From the NCBI RefSeq assembly GCF_040438645.1, contig NZ_CP159253.1, positions 1,798,001 through 1,862,000 on the forward strand: a DNA stretch of 64,000 bases, written 5' to 3'. Positions 46,681 through 56,626 of this stretch are shown piece after piece. A program made the position numbers and the translations under genes. The notes beneath the pieces are model-generated. The model had not been told where the DNA came from. It saw only the letters and a list, made by a program, of their open reading frames with translations, and searched no databases. Each line of letters starts with the position of its first letter. The stretch's first letter is position 1. The DNA comes from Mesorhizobium sp. WSM2240 (lineage in GTDB: Bacteria; Pseudomonadota; Alphaproteobacteria; Rhizobiales; Rhizobiaceae).

Positions 46681-49600
46681 ATGATGACCGACACGTCCGA
46701 AAAGATCGATTACTCGAAAACGCTCTATCTGCCGCAGACGGAATTTCCGATGCGCGCCGGCCTGCCCGAAAAGGAGCCGCTGCTGGTCAAGCGCTGGCAG
46801 GAAATGGGCATGTACAGGCGCCTGCGTGAGGACGCCGCCGGCCGCGAGAAATACGTGCTGCATGACGGTCCGCCCTACGCCAACGGCAACATCCATATCG
46901 GCCACGCGCTGAACAAGATCCTGAAGGACGTCATCACCCGCTCGTTCCAGATGCGCGGCTACGATTCCAACTATGTGCCCGGCTGGGACTGCCACGGCCT
47001 GCCGATCGAATGGAAGATCGAGGAGGAGAACTACCGCTCGAAGGGCAAGGCCAAGCCCGACCTTTCCGAGCCTTCGGCGATGATCGAATTCCGCAAGGAA
47101 TGCCGAGCCTATGCACAGCACTGGATCAAGGTGCAGACGGAAGAATTCAAGCGGCTCGGCGTCGTCGGCGATTTCGAGAACCCGTATCTGACGATGGCCT
47201 TTCACGCCGAGGCGCGGATCGCCGGCGAGCTTTTGAAATTCGCCATGAGCGGCCAGCTCTATCGCGGTTCCAAGCCGGTGATGTGGAGCGTGGTGGAACG
47301 CACCGCACTGGCGGAGGCCGAAGTCGAGTACGCCGACTACGAGAGCGACACGATCTGGGTACAATTCCCCATCAAACATTTTGACGGTATGGTCGAGGAA
47401 AAGATCATCCGAGAGACTTTCCCGGTAGAGCAGATCAGCTACGGATTTGACGACTACAGTCTCAAGGATGCTGATGTCGTCATCTGGACGACTACGCCGT
47501 GGACCATTCCTGGTAATCGGGCGATCAGTTACTCACCTCGCATTCCGTACGGGCTGTACGAGGTTAGCGTGCCGAATTTCGACCCTGCGACATCGAGTAG
47601 TGCGCCAACGCGCCTTAAGCGGATCGTCATCGCTGACGCACTTGCGGACGATGCCTTTGCGAAAGCGAAATCCGACGAGCATCGGCGCCTCAGAACGGTT
47701 CTGAAGGAGGAACTTGCGGCCATTCTTTGCGCCCATCCGTTCGCTGACATGGGCTATGGATTTTGGGTGCCCCTTCTCCCCGGCGAGCACGTCACCGACG
47801 ATGCGGGCACCGGCTTTGTGCATACCGCTCCCAGCCATGGCCGCGAAGACTTTGATGCCTGGATCGATGCGGCGAAGGACCTGCGCGAGCGCGGCATCGA
47901 CACGGCCATCCCGTTCCCGGTCGACGATGCGGGATTCTTCACCAAGGACGCACCCGGTTTCGGCCCGGACCGGCCGGGCGGGGCGGCGCGCGTTATCGAT
48001 GATTCCGGCAAGAAGGGCGATGCCAACAAGGCCGTCATCGACGCGCTGATCGAGAAGAATATGCTGTTCGCTCGCGGGCGGCTGAAGCACCAGTATCCGC
48101 ATAGCTGGCGGTCGAAGAAGCCGGTTATCTTCCGCAACACGCCGCAATGGTTCGTCCACATGGACAAGGAATTGGGCGGGTTTGGGCTCGCGACCTCCTC
48201 CCCCGCAAGGGGGAGGGAGGGCGCCAACCCCGACACGCTCCGCTCCCGCGCCCTTGCAGCCATCGACGCTACGCGCTTCGTGCCTGCTGCAGGGCAGACG
48301 CGGCTGCGCGCCATGATCGAGGAGCGGCCGGACTGGGTGCTTTCGCGCCAGCGCGCCTGGGGCGTGCCGATCTGCGTCTTCGCGGACGCCGACGGCAATG
48401 TGCTGAAGGACGAAGCGGTGAACGCCCGCATCGTCGATGCCTTCGAGAAGGAGGGCGCCGACGCCTGGTTCGCTGAAGGCGCGCGCGAGCGCTTCCTCGG
48501 CTCCCGCGCCAACGAGCCGTGGACGATGGTCAAGGACATCCTCGATGTCTGGTTCGATTCGGGCTCGACGCACGTCTTCACGCTGGAGGACCGGCCGGAC
48601 CTCAAATGGCCGGCCGACGTCTATCTGGAAGGCTCCGACCAGCATCGCGGCTGGTTCCACTCCTCGCTGCTGGAAAGCTGCGGCACGCGTGGCCGCGCGC
48701 CTTACGACACAGTCGTCACCCATGGCTTCACCATGGACGAGGACGGGCGGAAAATGTCGAAGTCGCTCGGCAATACGGTCGTGCCGCAGGACGTGATGAA
48801 GCAGTCGGGCGCTGACATCCTGCGCCTCTGGGTGATGACGACCGATTATTGGGAAGACCAGCGGCTCGGCAAGAATGTGCTGCAGACCAACATCGACGCC
48901 TACCGCAAGCTGCGCAACACGATCCGCTGGATGCTGGGCACACTCGCCCATGACGAGGGCGATGTCGTCCCGCTGAAGGAGATGCCCGAACTGGAGCAGC
49001 TGGTGCTGCACCGGCTGGCGGAGATCGACGAGATCGTGCGCGCCGGCTACGACGCGTTCGAGTTCAAGCGCATCACCCGGGCGCTGATCGATTTCATGGT
49101 GGTCGAACTCTCGGCCTTCTATTTCGATATCCGCAAGGACGCGCTGTACTGTGAGGCGCCGTCGAGCCTGAAGCGCAAATCGGCGGTGCAGGTCGTGCGC
49201 CATTTGTTCGAACGGCTGACGACATGGCTCGCGCCCATGTTGCCCTTCACCATGGAGGAAGCCTGGCTCGAGCGCTATCCGGATGCGGAGTCGGTGCATC
49301 TCGAACAGTTCCGCCAGACGCCGGCGGAATGGAGGAACGAGGCGCTGGCCGAGAAGTGGAGAAAGGTCCGCCAGGTTCGGCGCGTCGTTACAGGCGCGCT
49401 GGAGATCGAGCGTGCGAAGAAGACGATCGGCTCGTCGCTGGAGGCGGTGCCGGTGGTCTATATGGCCAACGCCGCGCTTGAGGCCGCCATCAGCGATGTC
49501 GACATGGCCGAAATGGCTATCACCAGCGACCTCATCATCTCGCATGAGAACGCGCCCGCGGCCGCCTTCAGGCTGGACGATGTGGCCGGCGTTGCGGTGG

Positions 49601-49749
49601 TAGTCGAAAAGGCGGCGGAGCGCGGGCTGGTCAAATGCGCGCGCTCCTGGCGCTATACAGATGATGTCGGCAGCGATCGGGAATTTCCGGACGTTTCGGC
49701 GCGCGACGCGGCCGTACTCAGGGAATTGCAGGCGCTAGGCCGGCTTTAA
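46681..49749 (+). CDS. ileS: isoleucyl-tRNA synthetase
   Basis: 1022 residues, class Ia synthetase. HIGH motif is [19 protein letters not shown] is RKMSKSLGN near residue 690. The editing domain has [16 protein letters not shown] and [17 protein letters not shown]. Two oddities: residues ~220-360 carry an enlarged, compositionally distinct editing-domain segment (about 52% GC over 47341-47580), and ~500-516 hold a short palindrome-encoded insertion ([11 protein letters not shown]). Both are in frame and the active-site motifs remain intact, so the enzyme is probably functional. No strong ribosome-binding site is seen. Confidence 0.96.
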   Translation: MMTDTSEKIDYSKTLYLPQTEFPMRAGLPEKEPLLVKRWQEMGMYRRLREDAAGREKYVLHDGPPYANGNIHIGHALNKILKDVITRSFQMRGYDSNYVPGWDCHGLPIEWKIEEENYRSKGKAKPDLSEPSAMIEFRKECRAYAQHWIKVQTEEFKRLGVVGDFENPYLTMAFHAEARIAGELLKFAMSGQLYRGSKPVMWSVVERTALAEAEVEYADYESDTIWVQFPIKHFDGMVEEKIIRETFPVEQISYGFDDYSLKDADVVIWTTTPWTIPGNRAISYSPRIPYGLYEVSVPNFDPATSSSAPTRLKRIVIADALADDAFAKAKSDEHRRLRTVLKEELAAILCAHPFADMGYGFWVPLLPGEHVTDDAGTGFVHTAPSHGREDFDAWIDAAKDLRERGIDTAIPFPVDDAGFFTKDAPGFGPDRPGGAARVIDDSGKKGDANKAVIDALIEKNMLFARGRLKHQYPHSWRSKKPVIFRNTPQWFVHMDKELGGFGLATSSPARGREGANPDTLRSRALAAIDATRFVPAAGQTRLRAMIEERPDWVLSRQRAWGVPICVFADADGNVLKDEAVNARIVDAFEKEGADAWFAEGARERFLGSRANEPWTMVKDILDVWFDSGSTHVFTLEDRPDLKWPADVYLEGSDQHRGWFHSSLLESCGTRGRAPYDTVVTHGFTMDEDGRKMSKSLGNTVVPQDVMKQSGADILRLWVMTTDYWEDQRLGKNVLQTNIDAYRKLRNTIRWMLGTLAHDEGDVVPLKEMPELEQLVLHRLAEIDEIVRAGYDAFEFKRITRALIDFMVVELSAFYFDIRKDALYCEAPSSLKRKSAVQVVRHLFERLTTWLAPMLPFTMEEAWLERYPDAESVHLEQFRQTPAEWRNEALAEKWRKVRQVRRVVTGALEIERAKKTIGSSLEAVPVVYMANAALEAAISDVDMAEMAITSDLIISHENAPAAAFRLDDVAGVAVVVEKAAERGLVKCARSWRYTDDVGSDREFPDVSARDAAVLRELQALGRL
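48197..48216. repeat. palindromic repeat inserted in frame inside ileS
   Basis: CCTCCCCC-GCAA-GGGGGAGG, a perfect 8-bp inverted repeat. The same type of G/C-run palindrome is a common intergenic repeat in rhizobia. Here it sits in the coding sequence and adds residues to the protein around position 506. Confidence 0.75.
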
Positions 49750-49925
49750 GCGGTGCAAAAAGGCAACGGCGGGCGGGGCATTGCCGCCCGTGCGTTGCCG
49801 TTAACAAACGGTTGAGGTACAAGCGCGAAACTCGGGCCGACAAATTGTCGCCGGATTTTCGTCGGATGGACATAGCCGGCAAGGCTCGGCTTTTGGGTCG
49901 CCAACAATCGCGAGGCGGGGGTTCA

Positions 49926-50612
49926 GTGAAGTTTTCTGGCATGATCGAGAGAAATCGGTTGGTGCTGATTGCGCCGCTCGTCGTCTCGGGGCTCGCGCTT
50001 TCGGGATGCATGAGCTCTCCGACCTATGGCACCGACAAGACCGCCAGCGAGCAGCTTGTCGGCGACGTGACCGGCATTCTTTCGCTCGGTCCCAAGGAGC
50101 GCCAGAAGATCGAATACAAGCCGCGTCCGGAACTGGTGAAGCCGTCCCCCGCCGCAGTCGCCAATCTGCCCGCCCCGCAGGCGCCCGCCACCGCCGAAAA
50201 CCCGAACTGGCCGGAATCGCCGGAGCAGAAGCGGGCGAGGGTTATTGCCCACGCCACCGAGAACCGCGACAAGCCTGGTTTCAGGCCCGAAATAGTAAAC
50301 GACATTGCTGATGGGCCGGCATCGTCGACCCCGATCGGCGGCAATGCCAGGGCCCAGGATTCAGGCCTGTTGTCGGCTGTCAACAAGGATCAGCAGCGCG
50401 AGGCGTTCAACAAGCGCCTGGCCGAAACGCGCCAGGGCAGCGAGACGTCGCGCAAATATCTGAGCGAGCCGCCGCTGGTCTATCGGGCGCCTTCCCCGAC
50501 CGCGCCGGTGGACGATATCGGTGAAGATGAGCTCAAGAAGGAACGCCGGCTCAAGGCCGCGGCCCGCAAGAGTGGCGACTGGTCCTGGCGCGACCTGATC
50601 CCGGGCGTCTAG
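49926..50612 (+). CDS. lipoprotein of unknown function, Pro-rich
   Basis: 228 residues with a lipoprotein signal: hydrophobic LVLIAPLVVSGLALSGC with lipid-acceptor Cys near residue 28. The remainder is Pro/Ala-rich and contains no recognised domain; it ends with a basic stretch (KKERRLKAAARKSGDWSWRDLIPGV). Start at GTG 49926 with GGGGG upstream; ATG 49941 is an alternative. Its stop codon TAG is exactly the first bases of a dispersed palindromic element. Envelope-associated function is inferred only from the signal. Confidence 0.75.
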   Translation: MKFSGMIERNRLVLIAPLVVSGLALSGCMSSPTYGTDKTASEQLVGDVTGILSLGPKERQKIEYKPRPELVKPSPAAVANLPAPQAPATAENPNWPESPEQKRARVIAHATENRDKPGFRPEIVNDIADGPASSTPIGGNARAQDSGLLSAVNKDQQREAFNKRLAETRQGSETSRKYLSEPPLVYRAPSPTAPVDDIGEDELKKERRLKAAARKSGDWSWRDLIPGV

Positions 50613-50754
50613 GGTGTATTGATATTCAGGTGAGGCCGGCCTGCAAACGGCGGCTTTCTGCGCTTCCGGTGCTCACGGACCCGAACGTCCGCTCCGCTCC
50701 GGTTCTCGAAATCCACCATTTTCGGCACGGCCTGACCTGAATCTCAACACACCC
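50612..50754. repeat. 143-bp imperfect palindromic element, copy A
   Basis: Terminal GGGTGT pairs with ACACCC, followed by a long imperfect stem (for example ATTCAGGT with ACCTGAAT) and a central hairpin CGGAC-CCGAAC-GTCCG at 50676-50691, exactly at the middle. It is about 86% identical, by hand alignment, to copy B at 59758-59898. It begins on the last base of the lipoprotein stop codon and ends 22 bases before the tadA stop, between convergent genes. Confidence 0.9.
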
Positions 50755-50776
50755 TGGCTAGTTTGATCCGGCGTGA

Positions 50777-51229
50777 TTAGTTGTCGCGCCGCAATCTGAA
50801 GAAATCGCGTAGGATCGCCGAGGCTTCCCGCTCGGCAATGCCCGGATAGATTTCGGGCGCGTGGTGGCAAGTGGGCGAGGAAAAAAAACGCACGCCGCTG
50901 ACCACCGCGCCGCCCTTCTCGTCGGCTGCGCCGAAATAGAGCCGCCTGATGCGGGCAAACGAGATGGCGCCGGCGCACATGGCGCAAGGCTCGAGCGTCA
51001 CGTAGAGATCCACGCCGCCGAGCCGTTCGGACGAGAGTTTTTTCGAAGCCTCGCGGATGACCAGCATTTCGGCGTGAGCGGTCGGGTCGCTGAGTTCGCG
51101 GGTGCGGTTTCCGGCGCTGGCGACGACTTCGCCGTTGCCGGCGATGACCGCGCCGACCGGCACTTCGCCGCGCGCGGCCGCGGCCTCCGCTTCGGCCAGC
51201 GCCAGGCTCATGAAATCCGGACGCTTCAC
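50777..51229 (-). CDS. tadA: tRNA adenosine(34) deaminase
   Basis: 150 residues. Zinc and catalytic residues are in TAHAEMLVI (His and Glu) and LEPCAMCAGAI (two Cys), as in TadA. It converts A34 to inosine in the tRNA-Arg anticodon, which is essential. Minus strand, convergent with the lipoprotein gene and divergent from rluB, whose start lies 76 bases upstream. Confidence 0.94.
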   Translation of the reverse strand: MKRPDFMSLALAEAEAAAARGEVPVGAVIAGNGEVVASAGNRTRELSDPTAHAEMLVIREASKKLSSERLGGVDLYVTLEPCAMCAGAISFARIRRLYFGAADEKGGAVVSGVRFFSSPTCHHAPEIYPGIAEREASAILRDFFRLRRDN

Positions 51230-51305
51230 GTTTCGCCCATCCCTGATTCTCCTCGCAACCCCACGACGTTCCTGTTATCTACCGCCCCGGAAAGGCAAAC
51301 GCCAC

Positions 51306-53210
51306 ATGGCCGACGACGACAAGAAATTTACCCGCAAGAGCGGCCCGAAACCGTCCGGCCCGCGCGGCGGCCCGAAGAAGGGCGGCAAGCCCGGCTTTGC
51401 CGGCAAGCCGCGTTTCGAAGGCGGCAAGCCGTTCGAGAAGCGCGACGGCGCGGCCAAGAAGCCGTTCGCCAAGCGCCGCGACGAGGCAGCCGGCGACGAG
51501 CGCCCGAAGCGCGAATTCAGGCGCGACGACCGCCCGCGCGCGGCTGGCGATGCTCGGCCGGAGCGCAGCGGCGCGCCGTTCCGCAAGGGCCCGCGTCCTG
51601 AAGGCAAGCCGTATCAGAAGCGCGAGGACGGCGCGGAAGCACGCCCCGGCCGGTTCGAACGCAGCGCTCGTGAGGGCCAGCGGACGGAGGGCGGCGAGAG
51701 AACGTTTCGGCCACGGCCGGACGGGAAGCCATTCGCCAGGCGCGATGAGCGTGGCGAGGAAGCCGGCGGCGAGCGGCCCGCCCGCCGCCTCGACCGTGCG
51801 CAAAATGCGCGCGACGGCGCTGCCGACAGACGCCCGAGGCCCGAGGGCTTCAAGCCGGGCGGCGACCGCAAGCCGTTTGCCAGGCCCCGCGAGACGGCCG
51901 AGGATGCGCCCGGCGAGCGCATTGCCAAGCGGCTCGCCCGCGTCGGCATCGCCTCGCGCCGCGACGCCGAGGAACTGATCGCCGCCGGCCGCGTCAGGGT
52001 CAACGGCAAGGTGCTGGCGTCGCCGGCCTTCAACGTGATGCCGGACGACACGATCGAGCTTGACGGCACCGCCATCCCGCCGATCGAGCGCACCCGGCTG
52101 TTCCTGTTCCACAAGCCGGCCGGCGTGGTGACCACGAATCGCGACCCGGAAGGGCGCAAGACCGTCTTCGATCTGCTGCCCGACAATCTGCCTCGCCTGA
52201 TGACGATCGGCAGGCTGGACATCAACACCGAGGGCCTGCTGCTTCTGACCAATGATGGCGGGCTGTCGCGCGTGCTGGAGCTGCCGGCGACGGGCTGGCT
52301 CAGGCGCTATCGCGCGCGGGTGCATGGGAAGGTCGACGAGAAGCAGCTTGCCGGCCTGAAGGACGGCATGGCCGTCGACGGTGTGTTCTACGGCTCGATC
52401 GAAGCCTCGCTCGACCGTGAACAGGGAACGAATGCGTGGCTGACCATCGGTCTGCGCGAAGGCAAGAATCGCGAGGTGAAGAATATCCTCGGCGCGCTCG
52501 GCCTCGACGTGACGCGGCTGATCCGCTTCTCCTACGGGCCGTTCCAGCTCGGCGAGCTGCCGGAAGGCCATGTCCAGGAGATCAGCGGCCGCATGCTGCG
52601 CGACCAGCTCGGCGAGCGGCTGGTCGAGGAGTCGGGCGCGAATTTCGACGCCGACATCGTAAAACCGTTCTCGAACAAGCCGGTACGGCGGGAGTACGCG
52701 AAACCGGTTGAAGTGGGTCCCGATCGCAGGCCGTCGCCGCGGCGGCCGGAGCGGATCGGCGAGGGCGGCCTGATCAAGAACCGCAGGCGCGACAATGAGC
52801 GCCACCGCGAGGACATGCTCGGGCGGCTGCAGACGAAGCCGGATCGTCCCGCGCGACCGGATCGCGGCGAACGACCGGAGCGCGGACCGAAGCCGGGATA
52901 CGGCGACAAGCCGCGCGGCAAGAAAGCCGGCGAGCGCGAGTCGCGCCCGATCGAACCGCCGGGCGGGCGGAAAGCCAATGTCTGGATGGCGCCGGGCGCG
53001 AGGCCGATCGGCAAAGGCCGGGCCGCAGCGGAAAAGGCCGAGCACGAGGCCCGCAAGGCGAGCAAGGCAAGCTACGGCAAGCCGGGCGGCGGCAAACCCG
53101 GTTTCAGCAAGTCTCGCGGCGAGGATGCCAGGGGCGGTGACAGGCCGCCGCGCGGCGATCGGCCGTCGGGGCCGCGCAAGGGAAGGCCCGATGCGGATCG
53201 TCGGCGGTGA
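51306..53210 (+). CDS. rluB: 23S rRNA pseudouridine synthase RluB-like, with long basic extensions
   Basis: 634 residues. Residues ~200-440 form the conserved enzyme: S4 domain (ERIAKRLARVGIASRRDAEELIAAGRVRVNG) and the catalytic Asp in GRLDINTEGLLLLTNDGG. The first ~200 and last ~190 residues are low-complexity, rich in Lys, Arg, Pro and Gly, and predicted disordered; they likely help bind rRNA. The usual RluB is ~290 residues. Start at ATG 51306; the in-frame region from 51102 overlaps tadA on the other strand. rsmD overlaps its end by 20 bases. Confidence 0.9.
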   Translation: MADDDKKFTRKSGPKPSGPRGGPKKGGKPGFAGKPRFEGGKPFEKRDGAAKKPFAKRRDEAAGDERPKREFRRDDRPRAAGDARPERSGAPFRKGPRPEGKPYQKREDGAEARPGRFERSAREGQRTEGGERTFRPRPDGKPFARRDERGEEAGGERPARRLDRAQNARDGAADRRPRPEGFKPGGDRKPFARPRETAEDAPGERIAKRLARVGIASRRDAEELIAAGRVRVNGKVLASPAFNVMPDDTIELDGTAIPPIERTRLFLFHKPAGVVTTNRDPEGRKTVFDLLPDNLPRLMTIGRLDINTEGLLLLTNDGGLSRVLELPATGWLRRYRARVHGKVDEKQLAGLKDGMAVDGVFYGSIEASLDREQGTNAWLTIGLREGKNREVKNILGALGLDVTRLIRFSYGPFQLGELPEGHVQEISGRMLRDQLGERLVEESGANFDADIVKPFSNKPVRREYAKPVEVGPDRRPSPRRPERIGEGGLIKNRRRDNERHREDMLGRLQTKPDRPARPDRGERPERGPKPGYGDKPRGKKAGERESRPIEPPGGRKANVWMAPGARPIGKGRAAAEKAEHEARKASKASYGKPGGGKPGFSKSRGEDARGGDRPPRGDRPSGPRKGRPDADRRR

Positions 53211-53745
53211 GTTTCGCGGCAGGCCGCTGGCCACGCCGCGCACCAATGCCATCCGCCCGACCACCGACCGTACGCGGGAGGCGGTGTTCAACGTCCTGGC
53301 GCACCGTTTCCCGGACCGGCTTCAGGGCGCGCGCGTCCTCGACCTGTTTGCCGGAACCGGCGCGCTCGGGCTGGAGGCGATGTCGCGCGGCGCGTCGTTC
53401 TGCATGTTCATCGAGGATTCGGCAGAGGGCCGCGGCCTGATCCGCGACAATGTCGAGGCCTTCGGGCTCACCGGCCGCACCAAAATATTCCGGCGCGACG
53501 CGACCGGCCTCGGCGAGGCCGGGACAGTGCAGCCTTTCGGCCTGGTCTTTGCCGATCCGCCCTACGGCAAGGGGCTGGGCGAGCGGGCGCTGCGCTCGGC
53601 GCGAGCCGGCGGGTGGCTTTTGCCAGGCGCGCTTTGCGTGGTGGAGGAAGCGGCGACCGCTTCATTCGATCCCGGCGAGGGCTTTTCGGTCATCGACGAG
53701 CGCGACTATGGGGAAACCACCATACGCTTCGTCGAATACGCGTGA
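53191..53745 (+). CDS. rsmD: 16S rRNA (guanine966-N2)-methyltransferase
   Basis: 184 residues. Begins MRIVGGEFRGRPLATP, the RsmD family start; SAM motif VLDLFAGTGALGLEAMSRGA; catalytic FADPPYGKGL (DPPY). It methylates G966 of 16S rRNA. The start lies inside the end of rluB, so the two rRNA-modifying enzymes are co-translated. Confidence 0.95.
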   Translation: MRIVGGEFRGRPLATPRTNAIRPTTDRTREAVFNVLAHRFPDRLQGARVLDLFAGTGALGLEAMSRGASFCMFIEDSAEGRGLIRDNVEAFGLTGRTKIFRRDATGLGEAGTVQPFGLVFADPPYGKGLGERALRSARAGGWLLPGALCVVEEAATASFDPGEGFSVIDERDYGETTIRFVEYA

Positions 53746-53844
53746 ATCCGGCCCTCTCAGTTCCCACATGACGAACAATTAACTTTCCGTGGGCTTGCCG
53801 CACTGCATATACCCGTCCCAGCTATTGATGCGCAGGAGCCGCCG

Positions 53845-55254
53845 ATGAATTTCAATGCTCAATCCCTGCCACAATCCGGTCGGCGCATTCTTGCCGGTTG
53901 CCTGCTGCTGGCGGCGGCATTTGCGCCGGCAGCGGTTGCCTTTGCCGAAACGGCGAGTCAGCCTCAGCAGCAGCCCCAACAGCAGCAAGTCGAGAACTTC
54001 CTGCTCGGCAACGGGATGGAAGTTGTGGTGATCCCGGATCACCGCGCCCCGATCGTCACCCATATGGTTTGGTACAAGATCGGCAGCGCCGACGAGCCGG
54101 CCGGCAAATCCGGCATCGCGCATTTCTTCGAGCATCTGATGTTCAAGGGGACCTCGACGCACAAAGCCGGCGAGTTCGGCCGAAAAATCGCCGAGATCGG
54201 CGGCAGCGAGAACGCATTTACCTCCTACGACTACACCGCCTACTACCAACAGGTTTCGCCCGAAGCGCTCGAGACGATGATGTCGTTCGAGGCCGACCGC
54301 ATGCGCAATCTGATCCTGACCGATCAGGTGATCGGCCCGGAGCGAGACGTGATCCTGGAGGAGCGGCGCTCGCGCGTCGACGGCAATCCGGAAGCGCTGC
54401 TCAGCGAGGAAGTCCAGGCGACGCTCTACCAGAATCATCCCTACCGCATCCCGGTCATCGGCTGGATGCATGAGATGGAAAAGCTGAACCGTGACGATGC
54501 GGTGGCCTTCTATGACCGCTACTATGCGCCCAACAACGCGATCCTGGTGGTGGCCGGCGACGTCGAGCCGGCGACGGTGCGCACCCTGGCCGAAAAGACG
54601 TATGGCGAGGTGCCGCGCGGCCCGGACCTGCCGCCGCGGGTGCGTCCCCAGGAGCCTGAGCAGAACACGAAGCGCACCGTGACAATGACCGACGAGCGTG
54701 TGTCGATCCCGAGCGTCTCCAGAAACTGGGTGACGCCTTCCTACACCAGCGCCGAGCCCGGCGAAGCCGAGGCGCTGGACCTTCTGTCTGAAATACTGGG
54801 CGGCGGCACGCGCAGCCGGCTCTATCAGGAGCTGGTGGTGAAGAATCGTATCGCCGCCGGTACCGGCGCCTATTTCAGCGGAACGATGCTCGATTCATCG
54901 AGCTTTACCGTCTACGGTGCGCCGCATGACGCGGAAGGTCTGGAAAAGGTGGAAGCCGCGATCGAGGCGGAGATAGCCCGGATCATCAGCGGCGGGGTGA
55001 CCGACGCGGAACTCGACGCCGCCAAGGACCGTTTCGTGCGCAGCATGATCTTCGCGCGAGACAACCAGTCAAGCATGGCCAACATATATGGACAGACGCT
55101 CGCCACGGGCGGAACGGTCGAGGACGTGCAGGAATGGCCCGACCGGATAAGGGCCGTGACCGCCGACCAAGTCCAGGCCGTAGCGGCGAAATATCTGAAG
55201 CCGGACGTGGCCGTGAGCGGATATCTGCTTCCCGAAGAGACAGCGCGGAATTGA
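53845..55254 (+). CDS. M16-family zinc metallopeptidase, active subunit
   Basis: 469 residues. Signal peptide about 1-35 ([22 protein letters not shown]). The inverted zinc motif HFFEH gives His93, Glu96, His97; the third ligand is an acidic residue in the VILEERR segment near 173. Two peptidase halves are visible. Periplasmic protease related to mitochondrial processing peptidase and PqqL. GGAG precedes the ATG. Followed after seven bases by a second M16 gene that lacks the motif, as in two-subunit periplasmic peptidases. Confidence 0.92.
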   Translation: MNFNAQSLPQSGRRILAGCLLLAAAFAPAAVAFAETASQPQQQPQQQQVENFLLGNGMEVVVIPDHRAPIVTHMVWYKIGSADEPAGKSGIAHFFEHLMFKGTSTHKAGEFGRKIAEIGGSENAFTSYDYTAYYQQVSPEALETMMSFEADRMRNLILTDQVIGPERDVILEERRSRVDGNPEALLSEEVQATLYQNHPYRIPVIGWMHEMEKLNRDDAVAFYDRYYAPNNAILVVAGDVEPATVRTLAEKTYGEVPRGPDLPPRVRPQEPEQNTKRTVTMTDERVSIPSVSRNWVTPSYTSAEPGEAEALDLLSEILGGGTRSRLYQELVVKNRIAAGTGAYFSGTMLDSSSFTVYGAPHDAEGLEKVEAAIEAEIARIISGGVTDAELDAAKDRFVRSMIFARDNQSSMANIYGQTLATGGTVEDVQEWPDRIRAVTADQVQAVAAKYLKPDVAVSGYLLPEETARN

Positions 55255-55261
55255 GCTTCAA

Positions 55262-56626
55262 ATGAACGGCATGACATCCATTGCGGATCTGCGATTGCGG
55301 GCGAACGCGCTTGCCGCGACCTTCTTCCTCTCCTTGATATTCCTCGTGCTGCCGGCTGTGGTGGCCAAGGCCGAGGTCCAGATCCAGGAGGTGACGTCGA
55401 AGAGCGGCGTCACGGCGTGGCTGGTCGAGGACTATTCGGTCCCGATCATCGCCATCCGCTTCGCCTTCGAAGGCGGCAGCACGCAGGACCCGCCGGGCAA
55501 GGAGGGGCTTGCGAACCTGATGACGGGACTGTTCGACGAGGGTGCGGGCGATCTCGACAGCGAAGCCTTCCAGATCCAGCTCGACAATGCCGGCGCCGAG
55601 ATGCGGTTCAGCGCGGGCCGCGACCATGTTTACGGATCGATGCGAATGCTGGCCGACCGCAAGGACGAGGCGCTTGCGCTTCTGCAAGTCGCGATCGAGA
55701 AGCCGCGTTTCGATGCGGCCCCAATCGACCGCATTCGCAGCCAGATCGTCTCGGGCATCGTTTCCAGTCAGCGCGATCCTGAAACGGCAGCACAGTATCA
55801 ATGGGCGGCCGCACTCTACGGCGACCATCCCTATGCGCGCCGCGACGAGGGCACGGAGGCGTCGCTGGCCGCTATCAGTGCCGAGGATCTTAGGGCATTC
55901 CACAAGGCAAACTTCGCCCGCGGCAATTTGCATGTAGCGGTGGTGGGCGCAATCGACGCCGAGACACTCGCCAAAGAACTGGACAGGCTGTTTTCCGGCC
56001 TGCCGGAGAAGCCGGCGTTGAGGGCGGTCGACTATGTAAAGCCGAAGCTCGACCAGGAAATCCGCGTCGAATATGCATTGCCGCAGGCCTCACTGCAGCT
56101 TGCCTATCCCGGGATCGAGCGCGAGGAGCCGGAATTCTTCGGAGCCGTGCTGATGAACCATGTGCTCGGCGGCGGTTCGTTTTCGTCGCGTCTGTTCGAG
56201 GAAGTGCGTGAGAGGCGCGGCCTCACCTACGGGATCAGCTCTTCGATCGTCAATCGCGAGCATGCCGCGGCGCTGGTGATCGGCACCTCGACCCGCGCCG
56301 ACAAGGCGGACGAAACGCTCTCTGTCATTCGCGACGTGGTGCGGAAGATGGCCGAAGATGGGCCGACCGAGGCTGAACTCGAAGCGGCGAAAAAGTATCT
56401 GATCGGCTCCTATGCCATCAACAATCTGGATTCGTCGGCGGCAATCGCGGCCACGCTGGTGGAGTTGCAGATAGAGGATCTCGGCATCGACTACATGGAC
56501 CGGCGCGCCGACCTGATCAATGCGGTGACCCTGGACGACGCCAAAGCGGCGGCTCGGAAGCTGCTCTTGGCTGAGCCCGCCGTGCTGATCGTCGGGCCGG
56601 CAGTGACGGACGGGAACAAGGAATGA
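55262..56626 (+). CDS. M16-family peptidase homologue, non-catalytic subunit
   Basis: 454 residues. Signal peptide about 1-37 (FFLSLIFLVLPAVVAKA). The zinc motif is replaced (GKEGLANLMTGLF at the aligned place), but the C-terminal R/Y pair region FSSRLFEEVRERRGLTYGISSSI is present. Such a subunit forms the closed chamber with the active partner upstream. Stop overlaps the lipase start by ATGA. Confidence 0.9.
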   Translation: MNGMTSIADLRLRANALAATFFLSLIFLVLPAVVAKAEVQIQEVTSKSGVTAWLVEDYSVPIIAIRFAFEGGSTQDPPGKEGLANLMTGLFDEGAGDLDSEAFQIQLDNAGAEMRFSAGRDHVYGSMRMLADRKDEALALLQVAIEKPRFDAAPIDRIRSQIVSGIVSSQRDPETAAQYQWAAALYGDHPYARRDEGTEASLAAISAEDLRAFHKANFARGNLHVAVVGAIDAETLAKELDRLFSGLPEKPALRAVDYVKPKLDQEIRVEYALPQASLQLAYPGIEREEPEFFGAVLMNHVLGGGSFSSRLFEEVRERRGLTYGISSSIVNREHAAALVIGTSTRADKADETLSVIRDVVRKMAEDGPTEAELEAAKKYLIGSYAINNLDSSAAIAATLVELQIEDLGIDYMDRRADLINAVTLDDAKAAARKLLLAEPAVLIVGPAVTDGNKE

